Source of the DNA: Burkholderiales bacterium
GTDB taxonomy: Bacteria; Pseudomonadota; Gammaproteobacteria; Burkholderiales; Burkholderiaceae
Assembly: GCA_903643055.1 (NCBI GenBank)
Contig: CAHJWV010000378.1
Coordinates: 1 to 9,973 of the forward strand
DNA length: 9,973 bases
Reading direction: 5' to 3'
The first letter of the stretch is position 1, and each line of letters opens with the position of its first letter. Shown one piece after another: positions 8,085-9,973 of the stretch. Under the pieces are notes generated by a model that did no database searches, was not told the origin of the DNA, and saw only the letters and a list, made by a program, of their open reading frames with translations. The position numbers and the translations under genes were made by a program.

Positions 8085-9690
8085 ATCCATCGGTACGTTC
8101 TTCGGCGGTGCGGCGTCGCAGTTCGATCTCGATGTCGCGCAGCCGGACTTCAATCACCGAAGCCTCGATGAAATCGACCGTGCCGCTGCCTCGCGCCAGG
8201 CGCTGCCCGGCGCGCAGCCGATCGACCGCCCCGGTCAGATCGCCCACCACGTAACGCGCCTCGGCCTCGGCGCGCAACGCACGCAGCCGCTGGCCGAGCA
8301 GTTCCCAGGTGCGGGCCAGCTGCACCCAAGCGCCGGCATCGGCCGGGTTCAGCGTGGTCCAGGTCTGCAGCTCATCGGCACTGCGCTTGATGCCTGCGGT
8401 GTCTTGCGGCATCGCGACCTCGGTTTGAGCCGCCATCATCATGATGGCGCGCGATGGCGTGGCGCCGCTCGCGTTGAGGTAAGGCTTCAGCGTCTCGGCC
8501 GCATGCGGCGCATCGCCCCGCTCCAGCAGCGACTGCACCTGCAGCAGCATTACCTCGCGTTCGGCCATCAGGTCATTGCGCGGGCTGCCGCGCACCAGGC
8601 CGAGCGCCGTCTGCAACGCGGTGTCGGCCTTGGCCCAGTCGCGCAACAGCGTCGATGCCAACGCGCTGGAGTACGCGGCCATCAGCTTGTCCGCAACCGG
8701 CGCGGTGGCCGAGGCTTCCGACGACTGCCAGCGGCGCAGCGCATCGACCCGCGTGTCCATCAACACCCGCGCGCGGGCTTGCGCCGCCGTGTGGCCCAGC
8801 ACGCTGACCGGCGCCACCGGCGCGGCCGTACCGAGGCGCGAGCGCGCTTCGCCGATGCGCTCGGTCGTCATCGGGTGGGTGCGCAGATAAGGAAAGCCGC
8901 CGCTGTCATTCAAGCGCGACGACTGATCGAGCCGCTCGAACATCGCCGCCATGCCGCCCGGCGCGAAGCCCGCCTTGGTCAACACACCGAAGCCGATGCG
9001 GTCGGCCTCACGCTCCATGTCGCGCGAGAAATTCAGTTGCCCCTGCGCCGCCACCGCCTGGCTGCCGGTGAAGATGGCATTCGCGCCATCAACACGGTTG
9101 CTGCGCGACGCCGCCAAGATGCCCAGAATCATCCCGGCCAAGCCGAGGATCGACTGGCGCTTGCTGATCGCAATGCCGCGCGCAATGTGCCGCTGCGTCA
9201 CGTGCGACATCTCATGCGCCAGCACCGAGGCCAGCTCGTCGCGCGTGGCCGTCAGCGAAATCAAGCCCAGGTGCACGCCGATGAAGCCGCCCGGCAACGC
9301 GAAGGCATTGACGGTGCGGTCACGCACGAGAAACGGCTCCCACGCGAAACGCTGGTCGATGTCGGGCGAGATGTTGCCCTGCGCGCGCGCCGCCGCCAGC
9401 AGCGGTTGCCAGATCGACTGCAGGTATTCGACGAGCACCGGGTCGTCGATGTAGTCCGGGTCACGGCGGATGTCGCGCATGATCTGATCGCCGATGCGTC
9501 GCTCGGCACCGATGCTCAGGTCTTCGGCGGCCGAGTCACCAAGCGACGGCAACTGCCCTTCGGCAAAGGCCGCAGGCAGCGCAGCCGGCCACAGCAGCGA
9601 TGCCGCACACACGTTGATGACCCAGCGTTGGAGGCGAGGAAAGCGGGAGGCAAGGTTCAAGGCGAGTACCGGCGGTTCGAGGTTGGACAC
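8083..9690 (-). CDS. bepA: BepA/YfgC-like periplasmic M48 metalloprotease with C-terminal TPR region
   Basis: Zinc metallopeptidase of the M48 family; E. coli BepA works in the periplasm, promoting assembly of outer-membrane proteins such as LptD and degrading stalled ones. With the GTG start at 9690 the protein is 535 residues (BepA 487). A signal peptide with hydrophobic [22 protein letters not shown] sits at about 24-45; it is followed by [12 protein letters not shown], which resembles LSIGQEMQMGD of BepA. The zinc site is HEMSH (His159, Glu160, His163) within [12 protein letters not shown], with the third ligand probably Glu226 of [16 protein letters not shown] places a His at 272 equivalent to the BepA regulatory His switch. 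A hydrophobic segment [14 protein letters not shown] follows the active site. The C-terminal third is Ala/Leu-rich helical repeat sequence consistent with TPRs. The start is uncertain: TTG at 9660 gives a shorter signal peptide but lacks any Shine-Dalgarno, and a GTG at 9786 would run into moaC. It is co-oriented with the macroglobulin gene, 69 bp upstream of it. Confidence 0.9.
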   Translation of the reverse strand: MSNLEPPVLALNLASRFPRLQRWVINVCAASLLWPAALPAAFAEGQLPSLGDSAAEDLSIGAERRIGDQIMRDIRRDPDYIDDPVLVEYLQSIWQPLLAAARAQGNISPDIDQRFAWEPFLVRDRTVNAFALPGGFIGVHLGLISLTATRDELASVLAHEMSHVTQRHIARGIAISKRQSILGLAGMILGILAASRSNRVDGANAIFTGSQAVAAQGQLNFSRDMEREADRIGFGVLTKAGFAPGGMAAMFERLDQSSRLNDSGGFPYLRTHPMTTERIGEARSRLGTAAPVAPVSVLGHTAAQARARVLMDTRVDALRRWQSSEASATAPVADKLMAAYSSALASTLLRDWAKADTALQTALGLVRGSPRNDLMAEREVMLLQVQSLLERGDAPHAAETLKPYLNASGATPSRAIMMMAAQTEVAMPQDTAGIKRSADELQTWTTLNPADAGAWVQLARTWELLGQRLRALRAEAEARYVVGDLTGAVDRLRAGQRLARGSGTVDFIEASVIEVRLRDIEIELRRRTAEERTDG

Positions 9691-9776
9691 AGCCCCGCGG
9701 CCAAAAGTTCGGCCGGCGCGGCGAACGCCATCGCTATGATGCCAGCGCCCTGTTGCCGCGTCGTTTCTCCCCGCCC
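9691..9776. promoter_or_regulatory. Divergent intergenic region between the bepA-like gene and moaC
   Basis: 86 bp must carry the promoters of both divergent genes. On the plus strand TATGAT at 9735-9740 is a fair -10 hexamer about 36 nt before the moaC ATG, but no good -35 sits 16-18 bp upstream. The stretch is GC-rich; the moaC leader would be only about 30 nt, too short for a molybdenum cofactor riboswitch. No clear minus-strand promoter was recognised. Confidence 0.4.
9735..9740 (+). promoter_or_regulatory. Possible -10 element for moaC
   Basis: TATGAT matches the sigma-70 -10 consensus at five of six positions. The expected -35 position (9712-9717, GCCGGC) does not match consensus, and there is no TGn extended -10. 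Weak call based on one hexamer in the right place. Confidence 0.25.
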
Positions 9777-9973
9777 ATGCCCACACCTCCGGAATCCGAG
9801 ATCACCAGCCCGTTGACGCATTTCGATGCCCAGGGCCAGGCGCACATGGTGGACGTGTCGGCCAAACCGGAGACCCATCGAATCGCGCGCGCCAGCGGCG
9901 TGATCCGCATGCAAGCGTCTACCTTGGCGCTGATCCAAAGCGGCAACTCCAAAAAAGGCGACGTGATAGGCAT
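9777..9973 (+). CDS. moaC: Cyclic pyranopterin monophosphate synthase MoaC, 3' end cut by window edge
   Basis: MoaC acts in the cytoplasm with MoaA in the first step of molybdenum cofactor synthesis, converting the cyclised GTP intermediate from MoaA into cyclic pyranopterin monophosphate. The 65 visible residues match the family N-terminus very well: [20 protein letters not shown] corresponds to the E. coli [20 protein letters not shown], followed by [20 protein letters not shown] and KKGDVIG, which includes the conserved Lys of the KGDV active-site motif. E. coli MoaC has 161 residues, so roughly 60% lies beyond the right edge. The ATG at 9777 gives about ten residues before the conserved core; no clear Shine-Dalgarno precedes it (TTTCTCCCCGCCC). 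It is transcribed away from the protease gene and likely has its own promoter. Confidence 0.94.
   Translation, partial: MPTPPESEITSPLTHFDAQGQAHMVDVSAKPETHRIARASGVIRMQASTLALIQSGNSKKGDVIG

Noticed and set aside
9708..9725. Imperfect dyad TTCG...CGAA upstream of the possible moaC -10
   Set aside because: Two mismatches within a short stem in very GC-rich DNA; not distinguishable from chance, so not called an operator.
7519..9816. Open plus-strand frame of 765 codons
   Set aside because: It lies antisense to the bepA-like gene and the macroglobulin start, is dominated by Arg/His/Ala/Gln, and shows no recognisable motif. This is the usual mirror frame of GC-rich coding DNA.
1..9973. Search for CRISPR repeats, tRNA/rRNA genes, insertion sequences, att sites
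   Set aside because: No regularly spaced repeats, no transposase or integrase motifs and no structural RNA signatures seen; coding density leaves almost no space for them.

Overview
The window is a GC-rich piece of bacterial chromosome with four protein genes packed almost end to end. Three lie on the minus strand, in transcription order a BepA-like M48 metalloprotease, a very large alpha-2-macroglobulin-like protein, and penicillin-binding protein 1C (cut by the left edge). One lies on the plus strand: moaC, cut by the right edge. Codon use is strongly GC-biased, no mobile elements are visible, and the homologs are typical of Gram-negative envelopes. This suggests a Gram-negative proteobacterium, most likely a betaproteobacterium of the Burkholderiales; that taxonomic guess comes from protein character and is not proven.

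Layout: 1-2116 is pbpC (minus strand; the last few tens of residues lie beyond the window). 2113-8013 is the alpha-2-macroglobulin gene (1966 residues), whose stop codon overlaps the GTG start of pbpC as GTGA. 8014-8082 is a short spacer holding a ribosome-binding site and a small hairpin. 8083 to about 9690 is the bepA-like gene. 9691-9776 is a compact divergent intergenic region. 9777-9973 is the first 65 codons of moaC.

How the genes fit together: the three minus-strand products all act in the periplasm or at the envelope. BepA-type proteins are zinc proteases and chaperones that degrade or assist outer-membrane assembly substrates. Bacterial alpha-2-macroglobulins with a CLEQ thioester are thought to trap and covalently bind foreign proteases entering the periplasm. 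PBP1C is a bifunctional peptidoglycan polymerase and transpeptidase, often encoded next to them and proposed to repair the wall after a breach. The macroglobulin-PBP1C pair is a known association; the addition of a co-oriented BepA-like gene 69 bp upstream gives an envelope quality-control and repair cluster. moaC is a molybdenum cofactor biosynthesis gene transcribed the other way and is probably functionally unrelated.

Nothing here is clearly a new system. The points most worth a second look are details of the macroglobulin: a non-lipoprotein signal peptide, roughly 320 extra residues ahead of the thioester, a strict pattern of five local cysteine pairs plus one thioester cysteine, and a glycine-rich, arginine-containing bait-like loop.
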